64,000 nt of DNA from Methylobacterium sp. WL1 (GCF_008000895.1 NZ_CP042823.1:4319001-4383000); one strand, 5' to 3'; shown: positions 51,988 to 60,483, counted from the stretch's first letter. A program made the numbers and translations. The notes: a model not told the origin generated them from the letters alone.

Positions 51988-53010
51988 ATGGAACACCTCC
52001 TGCGGCGCTACACCGACGGCATGGCGCGCTACGTCGCCACGGCCGCCGAGGCCCCGCTCCTCGACATCGAGGAACTCGGCCGCCTGGCGATCACCGACGA
52101 CATCTCCCTCGACGAGATCGCCGGCCTGCATGAGGGCGCGGCGCTGGCGCTGTCCGACCGGGGCGTGCCGATCAACCAGCCGGAGATCATCCGGCGCATG
52201 TCGGCCTGCCTGAGCGCCTTGATGGTCTCGGCCGCGGTGGCGTACCGGACCAAGATCGACCTGCTCGAGCAGCATCGGCAGCAGGAGCGCGATCGGACCG
52301 AGCGGGACCGGCAGCGGCTGGAGACGCTCGGCCAGTTCGTCGGGTCGGTGGCGCACGAGCTGAACAACCTGCTCCAGCCGGTGCGCGGGATGACCGAGCT
52401 CATGCTGGCCGACCTGACCGAGGGGCGGCCGCCCGAGCGCGCCGACCTCGAGACCGTCGAGGCCTGCGCGATCCAGGCGGTCGGCGTCATCCAGGGCATC
52501 CTGGGCTATGTCCGGCGGGAGACGATCGCGCCCCAGAGCCTCGCCTTCGGGGCCGCCGTGGCGACGTCCTGCACCTTCATCCGGCCGATGCTGCGCGAGC
52601 CGTTCGCGGTCGTGATCCGGGACCGCGACACCGAAGTCCTGGCCCTCCAGGGCGAGTTGACCCAGATCCTGCTGAACCTGCTCCAGAACGCCGTGCAGGC
52701 CGGCGCGACGGACATGCGGGTCGCGGTCGATCGGGTCGAAGTCGACCGGGTCGGCGGCGACTGGGCCGGCGCCGGATCGCGGCCGCGGATGCGGCTCCGG
52801 GTGATCGACGACGGGCAAGGGATGTCGGCCGACGTCGCGGCGCGCGCGCTGGACCCGTATTTCACCACCAAGGCGAGCGGCCAGGGCACCGGCCTCGGGC
52901 TCGCGATCGTCCGAAGCATGGTGCTCGGCTGGTCGGGCGACCTGCAGCTCCAGTCCGAGCCCGGGCGCGGAACCACCGTCACCCTGCTGCTGCCGGTCTC
53001 GGCCGGCTGA
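51988..53010 (+). CDS. histidine kinase with RsbU-N-like sensor half
   Basis: A 340-residue soluble histidine kinase. The N-terminal 110 residues are helical (RRYTDGMARYVATAAEAPLL, then IAGLHEGAALALSDRG) and resemble the domain by which RsbU binds RsbT. A coiled coil leads to the H-box GQFVGSVAHELNNLLQPVRG, N-box ILLNLLQNAVQAGA, DDGQGMSADVAAR, and GTGLGLAIVRSM. No receiver or membrane segment. As last gene of the Rsb operon it is the probable output, replacing the RsbU phosphatase by a kinase; the CheY-like protein at 48910 may be its substrate. The output role is inferred. Confidence 0.88.
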   Translation: MEHLLRRYTDGMARYVATAAEAPLLDIEELGRLAITDDISLDEIAGLHEGAALALSDRGVPINQPEIIRRMSACLSALMVSAAVAYRTKIDLLEQHRQQERDRTERDRQRLETLGQFVGSVAHELNNLLQPVRGMTELMLADLTEGRPPERADLETVEACAIQAVGVIQGILGYVRRETIAPQSLAFGAAVATSCTFIRPMLREPFAVVIRDRDTEVLALQGELTQILLNLLQNAVQAGATDMRVAVDRVEVDRVGGDWAGAGSRPRMRLRVIDDGQGMSADVAARALDPYFTTKASGQGTGLGLAIVRSMVLGWSGDLQLQSEPGRGTTVTLLLPVSAG

Positions 53011-53136
53011 GCCGCCCGGGGGCGGACGCCGTAAGGCCGCGCCGCGGCTGGACTTTCCGGCATCGATCAACAGCCCTCCACCGCAATCGCCGGCGGGGCG
53101 CGCGAAAGAGTTGAACCGCCGCGGTTTCCGCGCTTT

Positions 53137-53151
53137 GTTCGCTATATGTTC
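53137..53151 (+). promoter_or_regulatory. LexA-type SOS box (GTTC-N7-GTTC)
   Basis: GTTCGCTATATGTTC matches exactly the direct-repeat GTTC-N7-GTTC bound by LexA in alphaproteobacteria. It ends 19 bases before ATG 53171 in otherwise GC-rich DNA, with an AT-rich spacer, which is a usual place for an SOS operator. Confidence 0.7.
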
Positions 53152-53170
53152 TCAACAGGACGGATTGGCG

Positions 53171-53392
53171 ATGCACACGAACCCGCACGAACCGCCGGTG
53201 GAGATTCGGCTGAGCGAGGCCGAGGCGATCGCGCTGGCCTATCATCGTGCCGCCCGGGGTGACGCCTGGACCGCTCTGGTCGCGGCGATCACGGACGCCC
53301 TGACCGATCTCGGCGAGGCCGAACGACGGGCGGTTCTCCAGGGCCGGCTGATCTCCCGGGGCTATGCCCGCTGCCGGACGGGGGCCGCCTGA
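53171..53392 (+). CDS. small hypothetical protein behind a LexA box
   Basis: A 73-residue soluble protein: EIRLSEAEAIALAYHRAARG, AWTALVAAITDALTDLGEAE, RRAVLQGRLISRGYARC. Start ATG 53171 is preferred to TTG 53111, because the longer form would put the SOS box inside the gene. No known domain. The SOS-type operator suggests DNA-damage induction. Confidence 0.7.
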   Translation: MHTNPHEPPVEIRLSEAEAIALAYHRAARGDAWTALVAAITDALTDLGEAERRAVLQGRLISRGYARCRTGAA

Positions 53393-53527
53393 GCGCGCGC
53401 GCAGTTGACCACAGGGGAGCGCGGACCAAGCCGCCATGGCATCGGTGTCTTGCAACCGGATGCAATTTCTGGTAATATTTCCTGCGTTATGAATATAAAC
53501 ACGGATTCGCCCGCACGGGAGCCGGCC

Positions 53528-53749
53528 ATGGGCGACATCAACGATGAACGGCGCCGCCTGTCGGCGACGTGGCTCAACACCATCGCGTCCGGCGTCGTCT
53601 CGGCCGGCTCCTGCGGCTCGCTGCTGGCCTACAGCTTCGGCCCGCGGCCCGGCATCAGCGGCCTTCAGGTGCTGGTGGTCTCGACCTGCGCGCTCGGCCT
53701 CGGGGCGACCCTGCACCTCCTCGCGCGCGCGCTCCTGAACAACCGGTGA
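53528..53749 (+). CDS. small two-helix membrane protein
   Basis: A 73-residue protein with a charged N-terminus (MGDINDERRRLSATWL) and two membrane helices (IASGVVSAGSCGSLLAYSF; LQVLVVSTCALGLGATLHLL). ATG 53528 follows GGGAG at six bases; ATG 53489 is possible. Function unknown. Confidence 0.65.
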   Translation: MGDINDERRRLSATWLNTIASGVVSAGSCGSLLAYSFGPRPGISGLQVLVVSTCALGLGATLHLLARALLNNR

Positions 53750-53819
53750 CGGGACCGCGCGGGACAGGACCGCCGGCAGGATCTAAGACACCGACGAACC
53801 TGCCGATCCGGGACCCATC

Positions 53820-54263
53820 ATGACGCCGGCTGAGCGCGACCGCTTCGAGAAGTGCCTCGCCCTGGCGGCCCGGGCGCGACCGCGGGCGAGCGGGAGGCGG
53901 CGCGGTCCGCCGCCGAGCGCATCGCGGCCGGCGCCGGCCTGACGCTGGCCGAGGCGACCGCGGCCTTGCGCGGGTCCCAGCCCTCGGCCGCCCGGGAGCC
54001 GCCGCACCGGCCGCCGCCCTCCCCCGCGGCGGCCCTTCGCGTGGGCGCAGCCGAAGGAGCCGGTCAAGCCGATCACGGTCGAGGAATTGCGGCGCCAGAA
54101 GGCCGAGACGGACGCGTGGAAGAAGCGGGCGGCCGCCTCGGCCGAACTCAAGCGGAAACGGGAACGGGCCGAGCAGGAGGCCTACGCCGCCCTTCAACGC
54201 GCCGAGCAGGCCGAGCGCGACCGGGAATGGGCCGCCGCACGGGCCCGCCGGACTGCGCCCTGA
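53820..54263 (+). pseudogene. charged helical protein with two compensating frameshifts
   Basis: Three frames in turn look coding: MTPAERDRFEKCLALAA from ATG 53820, then (after a probable lost C near 53869-53871) GATAGEREAARSAAERIAAG and LTLAEATAALRGSQPSA, then (after a probable extra C near 54033-54035) FAWAQPKEPVKPITVEELRR and KAETDAWKKRAAASAELKRK to the TGA at 54261-54263. One loss and one gain leave the length at 148 codons. The C-terminus is a strongly charged helix. No family recognised. Confidence 0.6.
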
Positions 54264-54284
54264 AGTCCGCAATCGCCCGGCGGA

Positions 54285-55724
54285 TCACGACGTGCCGGGG
54301 CCGGAGGCCAGGGTCTGGCAAGTGAGGGTTTGGCCTGCGAGGTCGGTGGCGTCGTCCGCGTGGCGGCCGGCCGCGAGGGCGCGCTTGACCGTGGAGCGGG
54401 CCGCGTCGATCGCGATGGCCGCCGCCGACAGGGTCCTGGCCTCGGTCGGCCGCTCCAGGGCGTGCTTGGCGATGTCGCCGGCGAGGTCGTCGATCTCGCG
54501 GGCCAGAGCGGCGAGGCGCTCGGGCTCGGTACGGCCGCCCCCCTCCGTGTCCTGGACCTCCTGCCGGATCGCCAGGAGCCGGTCGGTCGCCTCCTCGATC
54601 CGCTCGCGCCGCAGGCGGGACAGGCGCTGCCCGACCCACGCGAAGGCCGAGCCGATGCCGCCGCCCAGGAAGGCGACGAGGTAGATCCAGGTCTCGTAGC
54701 GCTCCACGAAGCTCTGCTGCTCGCGCTCGAAATAGTCGACCGCGCCCGGATGGATCGGCAGCCGCGCGCTGGTGGCCCCGGCCGTGCTCTCGTAGGCGGG
54801 GGCCTGGACGTAGTCGGCCGCCGGGGCGACGTTCGCCATGCCGCTGCGCAGCTCGAACAGGTGCTGGGTCACGTCCGCCGCCACGGAGCGGGGCAGGCTG
54901 GAGCGCGCCATGAGCCGGTAGGACGCCCCGACCGTGTGGACGTCCGCCTCCGGCACCTTGGGACTGCCCCCGAAGGTCTCGGCCGGCATGCTGACCATCT
55001 GGAGGCGCGGCATCCGGGCCACGATGGCGTCGGCATTCTCCACGTCCACGAACGCGACCTTGCGGCTGCGGCTCGCCGCCTGGACGCGCTCCACGATGCG
55101 CTGCGCCGTCGGGGCGGTGGGGGCGATCACCGAGACGACGGCATCGACCTGCTTAGCGGTCAGGGCGTTGGTGAGGTCGGCCTCGCCGACTTCCACGAGG
55201 GCGACCTGTCGGGGCGGAAGCGGCCCGGTGATGTCCCGGCCGGCCAGGGTCAGGCCGTAATGCGCCAGCATCGACCGGATCAGCGTCTCGTCGGCGTCCC
55301 GGTGGGCCAGGATGGCGAGGCGCTTGCGGTCGAGGTCGGGGAACTTGGTGATGCCGGACGCCTCGGGCGACGCGATGATCATGGCCTGATCCCGCAGGAT
55401 CGCGAGCGTCAGGCCGTTATCCGGCAACGCGACATCGGGACGGACCACCGCCAGGTCGGCGCGACCGTCGCGAAGCGCCTCGGCGCTGTCGCGCACGTCG
55501 TCGAAGGGCAGGATCGTGAGGCGAATTTCCTTGTGCCGCTTCGCCAGGGCCTCCGCGTAGGCCTGGATCACCGCCGGCTCGGTGCCGTCGCGCGGGGCGA
55601 CCGCGACCGTCAGAACCGTGGCGCGCGAGGCCCAGTAGGCGAGGGCGGCGGCAAGCCCGAGCCCGATGGCGAGCGCCAGGAAGACGATCTCCGGACGCAG
55701 GAGGAGTTTTCCGAACCGCCTCAT
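54285..55724 (-). CDS. membrane-anchored TAXI-type solute-binding protein
   Basis: A 479-residue protein. Residues 10-32 are an N-terminal membrane helix (LALAIGLGLAAALAYWA) instead of a cleavable signal; residues about 38-320 form a TAXI/NMT1-like binding fold (LTVAVAPRDGTEPAVIQAYA, RADLAVVRPDVALPDNGL, PTAPTAQRIVERVQAA). A second membrane helix (IYLVAFLGGGIGSAFAWVG) near 350-370 leads to a cytoplasmic coiled-coil tail (RRERIEEATDRLLAIRQEVQ). No TRAP permease gene is adjacent, so it may sense a ligand rather than transport it. Confidence 0.85.
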   Translation of the reverse strand: MRRFGKLLLRPEIVFLALAIGLGLAAALAYWASRATVLTVAVAPRDGTEPAVIQAYAEALAKRHKEIRLTILPFDDVRDSAEALRDGRADLAVVRPDVALPDNGLTLAILRDQAMIIASPEASGITKFPDLDRKRLAILAHRDADETLIRSMLAHYGLTLAGRDITGPLPPRQVALVEVGEADLTNALTAKQVDAVVSVIAPTAPTAQRIVERVQAASRSRKVAFVDVENADAIVARMPRLQMVSMPAETFGGSPKVPEADVHTVGASYRLMARSSLPRSVAADVTQHLFELRSGMANVAPAADYVQAPAYESTAGATSARLPIHPGAVDYFEREQQSFVERYETWIYLVAFLGGGIGSAFAWVGQRLSRLRRERIEEATDRLLAIRQEVQDTEGGGRTEPERLAALAREIDDLAGDIAKHALERPTEARTLSAAAIAIDAARSTVKRALAAGRHADDATDLAGQTLTCQTLASGPGTS

Positions 55725-55861
55725 CGGCCGCGCCCTCCCGGGGCCTCAACAGGACGGCGCCCGGCCCCCCGGGGAGGCCGGACGATGTCGGTCGCCGATG
55801 CTCTACGACCGCCCGACGGTTGCGGAAAGACGCGTCCGACGTGTCCGGATCGGACGCGCGA

Positions 55862-56245
55862 TCAGCGGCCGCGGCGGGTGAGCCAGCCGGCCGCGAAGGC
55901 CAGGGCGGCGAGGCCGAGCAACGTGCTGGTGCGGTTGCCGTCGGCGTAGCGGACCGCCTGGCGGCCGTAGACTTCACCGCGGCGGCGGGCTTCGCGGGCG
56001 AGATGGCGACCGTCGTCGATCAGGCCGTCGGCCCGCTCGTAGGCGGCGTGGGCCAGGTCGCGGCCGTCCTCGGCGAGATCCTCGGCGCGGTCGCGGGCGC
56101 GGCCGTAGGCGTATTGCGCCCCGCCGGCCACCTGGTTCACGGCGCCGCGGACCTGGCGGGCCGGATCGCCGGTGAGGCCGCCGAGGGTGGACTGGGCCCG
56201 GCCCTTCACGTGCCGGGACGCGCCACGGATCTGGTCGCGGTTCAT
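55862..56245 (-). CDS. CsbD-like stress protein with C-terminal membrane helix
   Basis: A 127-residue protein. The N-terminus MNRDQIRGASRHVKGRAQST then LGGLTGDPARQVRGAVNQVA follows the CsbD pattern; a long charged amphipathic region (RARDRAEDLAEDGRDLAHAA) follows, and residues about 108-124 are a membrane helix (TSTLLGLAALAFAAGWL). CsbD-like proteins accumulate under general stress. One of a run of similar small genes on this strand. Confidence 0.75.
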   Translation of the reverse strand: MNRDQIRGASRHVKGRAQSTLGGLTGDPARQVRGAVNQVAGGAQYAYGRARDRAEDLAEDGRDLAHAAYERADGLIDDGRHLAREARRRGEVYGRQAVRYADGNRTSTLLGLAALAFAAGWLTRRGR

Positions 56246-56309
56246 GCTGCTCTCCTGGTTTCGCGGTTGATCGGGGCGGGACCGGGCTGGCCGGCCCCGC
56301 CGCTCGGGC

Positions 56310-56513
56310 TCAGTGCTTGCCGGTGATCTTGTCGGCGAGGTTCTTGGCGCCGTCCTTGGCGTCGCCGACGGTCTTCTGCGCTTCGCCCTTGAGCTCCTGG
56401 GCCTTGCCCTCGGCCACGAGCTTGTCGTTGCCGGTGACGTTGCCGGCGGCCTGCTTGACGTTGCCGACGGCCTCGTTGGCCAGGCCCTTGATCTTGTCGG
56501 TGGTGCTGCTCAT
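56310..56513 (-). CDS. CsbD family protein
   Basis: A 67-residue canonical CsbD: MSSTTDKIKGLANEAVGNVK, QAAGNVTGNDKLVAEGKAQE, then KTVGDAKDGAKNLADKITGK. Very hydrophilic, lysine- and alanine-rich. The family is tied to general stress response in many bacteria; molecular role unknown. AGGAGAC precedes the start. Confidence 0.92.
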   Translation of the reverse strand: MSSTTDKIKGLANEAVGNVKQAAGNVTGNDKLVAEGKAQELKGEAQKTVGDAKDGAKNLADKITGKH

Positions 56514-56600
56514 CGAAGGTCTCCTTGCGGGGTGCTGCGGGTGGCCGGCTCGTGCCGGTCGGGCGATGTCCCCGCCGGGAGGGCGGGGACCGAGGGGGGA

Positions 56601-57525
56601 TCAGGCGCGGCGGGCGTCGTAGGCGCCGACCAGGGTCTCGGCCTTCGGGGCGCCGAGGCGACCGCCGAAGAAGGCGGCCAGCGCGCCGAGGATCAGCGCC
56701 AGGGCGGCGTAGAAGGCGCCCTGCGTGGCGGCGGACTTGGCCGCCACGGCCGCCGCCTCGGCCTTCTGCTTGGCGGTGGCGACCGCCTGGTCGTACTGCT
56801 TCTCGTAGTCCTGGATCTGCTGCTTGGCCTGGTCGACCGGGATGTTCTGGGCCTTGGCCAGGGCGTCGGCCGCGCGGGCCTCGGCCTGGGCCTTCTGGCT
56901 CGGATCGCCGGTGAACAGCGCCTTCACGGCGGCGACGGCGGCGTCACGGGCGGCCTGCGGGTCCTGGCCGGCGGCCTGCTGGCGGACCGTGCTCTCGATC
57001 CCGTCGAGCGGGTTCGTGATCTTGGACAGCGACGGCGCGGCGGCCTGAGCGGCCGTCTGCACGGTGCCGCCGACGAGCGAGCCGGCCCCCGCCCAGGGTG
57101 CTGGTCACGCCGCTGAACGCGCCGCCGACGATGCCGCCGACCGCCGAGGTCAGCAGGTACAGCACCACCAGGGTGGTCACCGCCCAGGACACCAGGCCGT
57201 GCAGGCCCGCCGTCCCCGCGAGCGGCCTGCCGGACAGGCGCCCGGCGATGGCGCCGCCGATCAGCGAGGCGACGATGCCCGAGGCGACGAACCAGACGCC
57301 CGCGCCGATCGAGGCGGTCGAGGCGGCCGGGTTGTCGGCGGCCACGGGGCCGAAGGACGAGAGCCCCACGCCGGCGCCGACCAGGTTGAGGATCACCTGG
57401 GTGACCAGGGCCGTGGTGGCGCCGGCGAAGATGGCGCCCCAGGAGACCTGGTTGAGCAGGACGGCGCGGGTATCGGCCTGTGCCTGGCTGGCGAGGGGTG
57501 GAACGGTGGTCTGGATCGTGGTCAC
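56601..57525 (-). pseudogene. polytopic membrane protein (PhnA-like in layout), frameshifted
   Basis: ATG 57525 starts a protein with membrane helices VSWGAIFAGATTALVTQVIL, VWFVASGIVASLIGGAIAG and GLHGLVSWAVTTLVVLYLL. A run of five C at 57086-57090 (plus strand) appears to hold one extra base; the other frame continues AGSLVGGTVQTAAQAAAPSL, a charged coiled-coil part (AKQQIQDYEKQYDQAVATAK) and a final helix (GAFYAALALILGALAAFFGG). Removing one base gives about 307 residues. Membrane proteins of this layout are common beside CsbD genes; function unknown. Confidence 0.75.
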
Positions 57526-57571
57526 GCTGCTACTCCGGGTCGTCGGTCGTCGTTGAAGTGAGATCTGCGGT

Positions 57572-57940
57572 TCAGTCGCGGCTGGCGCTGACGAGGAGGC
57601 CGAGGCCGAAGCCGACCAAGTCGGCGACCAGCAGGGAGGCGAGCGGGTACTCGGCGACCTGATGGCTCACCTCGCGGGTTCCCCGGCGCAGGTAGTGGCC
57701 GCCGCGCTCGTAGGCGTCCTCGGCGTAGTCGGCGGCGTCGTCGGCGTAGGTGGAGGCTTGGCCGGCAGCCTGTCGCACCGTGTCCTTGGCCTGGCCGTAG
57801 AGGTTCTCGGCCTGCCCGCTCGCTTCGCGGAACCGGCCTTCGACCGAGTCGCTCTTCGAGCCGGTGAGGTCGCCGACCGCGCTCTGCACCTTGCCGCCGA
57901 GATCCTTGGCGGCGCCCGTGATCCTGTCGATGTCGACCAT
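57572..57940 (-). CDS. CsbD-like protein with C-terminal membrane helix
   Basis: A 122-residue protein: a CsbD-like start (MVDIDRITGAAKDLGGKVQS, AVGDLTGSKSDSVEGRF), a charged amphipathic middle (GQAENLYGQAKDTVRQAAGQ) and a membrane helix near the end (LASLLVADLVGFGLGLLVSA). Similar in build to the product at 55862. Confidence 0.8.
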   Translation of the reverse strand: MVDIDRITGAAKDLGGKVQSAVGDLTGSKSDSVEGRFREASGQAENLYGQAKDTVRQAAGQASTYADDAADYAEDAYERGGHYLRRGTREVSHQVAEYPLASLLVADLVGFGLGLLVSASRD

Positions 57941-58012
57941 GTCGTTCTCCGGTGATGGGTTGGTGTGTTTCGGGGGATGGCGCCCGCGAGGAGCGCCGGT
58001 TGGAAACCTGTG

Positions 58013-58171
58013 TCAGTCGGTGCCCGGCTCGGCCTGTTTCGGAGGCCGGGCCGCACGCTTCTGCCGGCGGCCCTCTGCCTCGACCTGGGTATCGCCGGTG
58101 AGCTTGCCGATGGCCTCCTTGACCGAGGCCTTGAGATGCTCGGGGGACAGTATCTTCGCTCGGTTGGCCAT
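58013..58171 (-). CDS. short CsbD-like protein
   Basis: A 52-residue protein, MANRAKILSPEHLKASVKEA then IGKLTGDTQVEAEGRRQKRA, with the CsbD core IGKLTGD..VEAEGR and a basic tail. ATG 58171 is chosen over 58207 because the core begins there. Most upstream gene of the minus-strand stress cluster. Confidence 0.65.
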   Translation of the reverse strand: MANRAKILSPEHLKASVKEAIGKLTGDTQVEAEGRRQKRAARPPKQAEPGTD

Positions 58172-58714
58172 GGGCGCCCTGCTGCGTTCGAGATGACCCG
58201 GGACCAACCACCAGATGCGCTTCGTAACAGCGCAATCAATGGTATAAATATACCGCTCCTGCGAAAGTATTCCCTCTGATTTTTGCGATGGCCGGTCGAG
58301 CCGGCACTACGAAATGGCGCGTCAGCACGATCGGTTGACCGGCGATGCCTGTTGCGCGATCCGTTCCGCTCCCGCATGGTCTCCCTGCCCTATCGGCAGC
58401 GGGGCACAAACGGGTTGCGCACAAGCAGGTTCCCTCACCTGCGTTGTTTTCACTGGTATGCCTGCATCACTGACGCAGTTGTTATCGACCAGGGCCAATG
58501 TCCGGCGTGCTGCAGTCCGATGCATCGGATCGGCTCCGAGGCCGGCCCGATCCCCCGATGGGGGGTGCCGCGGCCCTCCACTGCCGGACGTCACCGCCGG
58601 GCCCGAACAGGCCGGACCACCCCGGGCGGTGCATAAAGCCACAGGGGCGGACCCATCCGGCGGGCGGCCTGTTGCTAACCGCCGGCCGCATCGGCGGGTC
58701 AACGAGGTTCAGAA
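58172..58714. other. divergent promoter region between stress genes
   Basis: About 540 bases without a supported gene. It contains an AT-rich stretch with a 14-bp palindrome GGTATAAATATACC at 58241-58254, placed about 75 bases upstream of the 58171 start, and GC-rich DNA to the right. I looked for the GGAAC...GTT general-stress promoter pattern and did not find a well-spaced pair. Confidence 0.4.
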
Positions 58715-59008
58715 ATGGCAGAACAACTCTCCGGTCAGGACGGCCGGCAGGGCAAGCGCGGCAAACCTGCGCTGTATGTCTTGATCGTCAGCGTGGCGCT
58801 CATGGCCGCGGCGCTCGCCGGGCTGATGACCTGGCAGGGCGCCAGTTCCCCGCCCGATTACGCCAGCAAGAGCCAGGACGCCTCGCGCAAGCAGATCACC
58901 GGCAGCGAGAACGGCACGGGCGGCACGGCCTCGCCGTCCAACAGCAGCGCGGTTCCGGGCGGCAACCCGTCCTATCCCCAGCCGGCGACCCGCAGCGCCA
59001 ATCCGTGA
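58715..59008 (+). CDS. membrane-anchored hypothetical protein
   Basis: A 97-residue protein with one N-terminal membrane helix (ALYVLIVSVALMAAALAGLM) and a flexible Ser/Gly/Asn-rich tail (NGTGGTASPSNSSAVPGG) that would lie in the periplasm. GAGG precedes ATG 58715. Its stop overlaps the next gene start (GTGA). Family unknown. Confidence 0.7.
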   Translation: MAEQLSGQDGRQGKRGKPALYVLIVSVALMAAALAGLMTWQGASSPPDYASKSQDASRKQITGSENGTGGTASPSNSSAVPGGNPSYPQPATRSANP

Positions 59009-59235
59009 CCCGGCACGACCACCGGTGCGCGGCGGAGATCTGCCGCGAGCAGGGTTGGGGCGTCGGGACCTGCCTGATCGGCGACGCCGGCTACGGCCCG
59101 ACGGTGATCCGGATCACGGCGTTGGGCGACACGGTCATGCTGGCCAAGATCGTCAGCCACGGCCGCATGGCCGTGGCCTACAACGAGGCACAGGCGTGGT
59201 CCCTGTCACTGCGCGACTGGCGGGCGGTCGGCTGA
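59005..59235 (+). CDS. small hypothetical protein (DUF7241-like pattern)
   Basis: A 76-residue soluble protein: CREQGWGVGTCLIGDAGYGP, TVIRITALGDTVMLAKIVSH, ending WSLSLRDWRAVG. The C..G..VGT start and the W.L..RDWR end recall short domains of the DUF7241 kind. GTG 59005 overlaps the previous stop, so the two are translationally coupled. Function unknown. Confidence 0.6.
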   Translation: MTRHDHRCAAEICREQGWGVGTCLIGDAGYGPTVIRITALGDTVMLAKIVSHGRMAVAYNEAQAWSLSLRDWRAVG

Positions 59236-59386
59236 TCCCGGTCCGGTGTGGTAAGAAGCGCGCCGGGACGGGAGCGGTATCGCACCGGCGGCGGCGACGC
59301 GAACCCCGCTGGACGATGCGCGCCGGGGCCTTTGGCCGCGAGCCCCGGTCCGCGACCGTCGGCTGTGCCAAACGACGAGGTGAACG

Positions 59387-60349
59387 ATGACATCGCTGCT
59401 CGATCAACTCCGCACCATGACCGTGGTGGTCGCCGATACCGGCGACATCGGCGCCATCGAGACGCTCAAGCCGATCGATTGCACCACCAACCCGTCGCTG
59501 TTGCTGAAGGCCGCCGGCATGGAGGGCCTCGCCCCGATCGTCGACGAGGCGGTGGCCTGGGGCAAGGCGCAGGGCGGCGAGACCGAGGATGTCGTCCAAG
59601 CGGTGGCCGACCGGCTCGCCGTATCGGTGGGCGTCGCGTTGACCAAGCTGGTGCCGGGGCGCGTCTCCACCGAGGTCGACGCCAACCTCTCGTTCAACAC
59701 CGAGCGGACGCTGGAGAAGGCCCGGGCGATCATCCGCGCCTACGACGAGCGCGGCGTCTCGCGCGACCGGGTGCTGATCAAGATCGCCTCGACCTGGGAG
59801 GGGATCCAGGCGGCCCGCGTGCTCCAGCGCGAGGGCGTCGACTGCAACCTGACCCTGCTGTTCTCGCTGGTCCAGGCCATGGCCTGCGCGGATGCCGGCG
59901 TGTTCCTGATCTCGCCCTTCGTCGGGCGGATCACCGATTGGTACGCCAAGGCCGAGGGGAAGACCTTCACGGCCGCGGAGGATCCGGGCGTCCAGTCGGT
60001 GCGGGCGATCTACGCCGCCTACAAGGCGCGCGGGATCAAGACCGTCGTGATGGGTGCCTCGTTCCGCACCATCGGCCAGATCCAGGCGCTCGCGGGCTGC
60101 GACCGGCTGACCATTTCGCCGAAGCTGCTGGAGGAGCTGGCCGCGACGGAGGGCGATCTCCCCCGCGCCCTGTCGCCCGAATCCTACGGCGAGCCGCCCG
60201 AGGTGCCGGCGACGGACGAATTCTCGTTCCGCTGGGAGATGAACGAGAGCGCCATGGCCACGGAAAAGCTCGCCGAGGGCATCCGGCAGTTCGGCAGCGA
60301 CCTGCGCGCGCTCCACACCCTCATCCGCGAACGGCTGGCGCGGGGGTGA
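59387..60349 (+). CDS. tal: transaldolase
   Basis: A 320-residue TalB-type transaldolase of the pentose phosphate pathway, moving a dihydroxyacetone unit between sedoheptulose 7-phosphate and glyceraldehyde 3-phosphate. It has [35 protein letters not shown], the Schiff-base lysine in [35 protein letters not shown] and [12 protein letters not shown]. Full length. GAGG precedes ATG 59387. Confidence 0.96.
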   Translation: MTSLLDQLRTMTVVVADTGDIGAIETLKPIDCTTNPSLLLKAAGMEGLAPIVDEAVAWGKAQGGETEDVVQAVADRLAVSVGVALTKLVPGRVSTEVDANLSFNTERTLEKARAIIRAYDERGVSRDRVLIKIASTWEGIQAARVLQREGVDCNLTLLFSLVQAMACADAGVFLISPFVGRITDWYAKAEGKTFTAAEDPGVQSVRAIYAAYKARGIKTVVMGASFRTIGQIQALAGCDRLTISPKLLEELAATEGDLPRALSPESYGEPPEVPATDEFSFRWEMNESAMATEKLAEGIRQFGSDLRALHTLIRERLARG

Positions 60350-60483
60350 TCTGAACGCGGATCCAACATGGTGCGGTGCGGCCCGGCCCGTAACGCGGGT
60401 CGGACCCGCGTCCCGCCGGTGGATCGTTCAAGGTAACAGCCGAGTTTAGTCCCCGCCGCATCGGTCGCGGTTCGGAGTGAGCC

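Noticed and set aside
55862..58714. EcfG/PhyR general-stress promoters (GGAAC, 18-19 bases, GTT) before the CsbD-like genes
   Set aside because: Checked upstream of each gene by eye; no well-spaced pair was found, although the gene types would suit that regulon.
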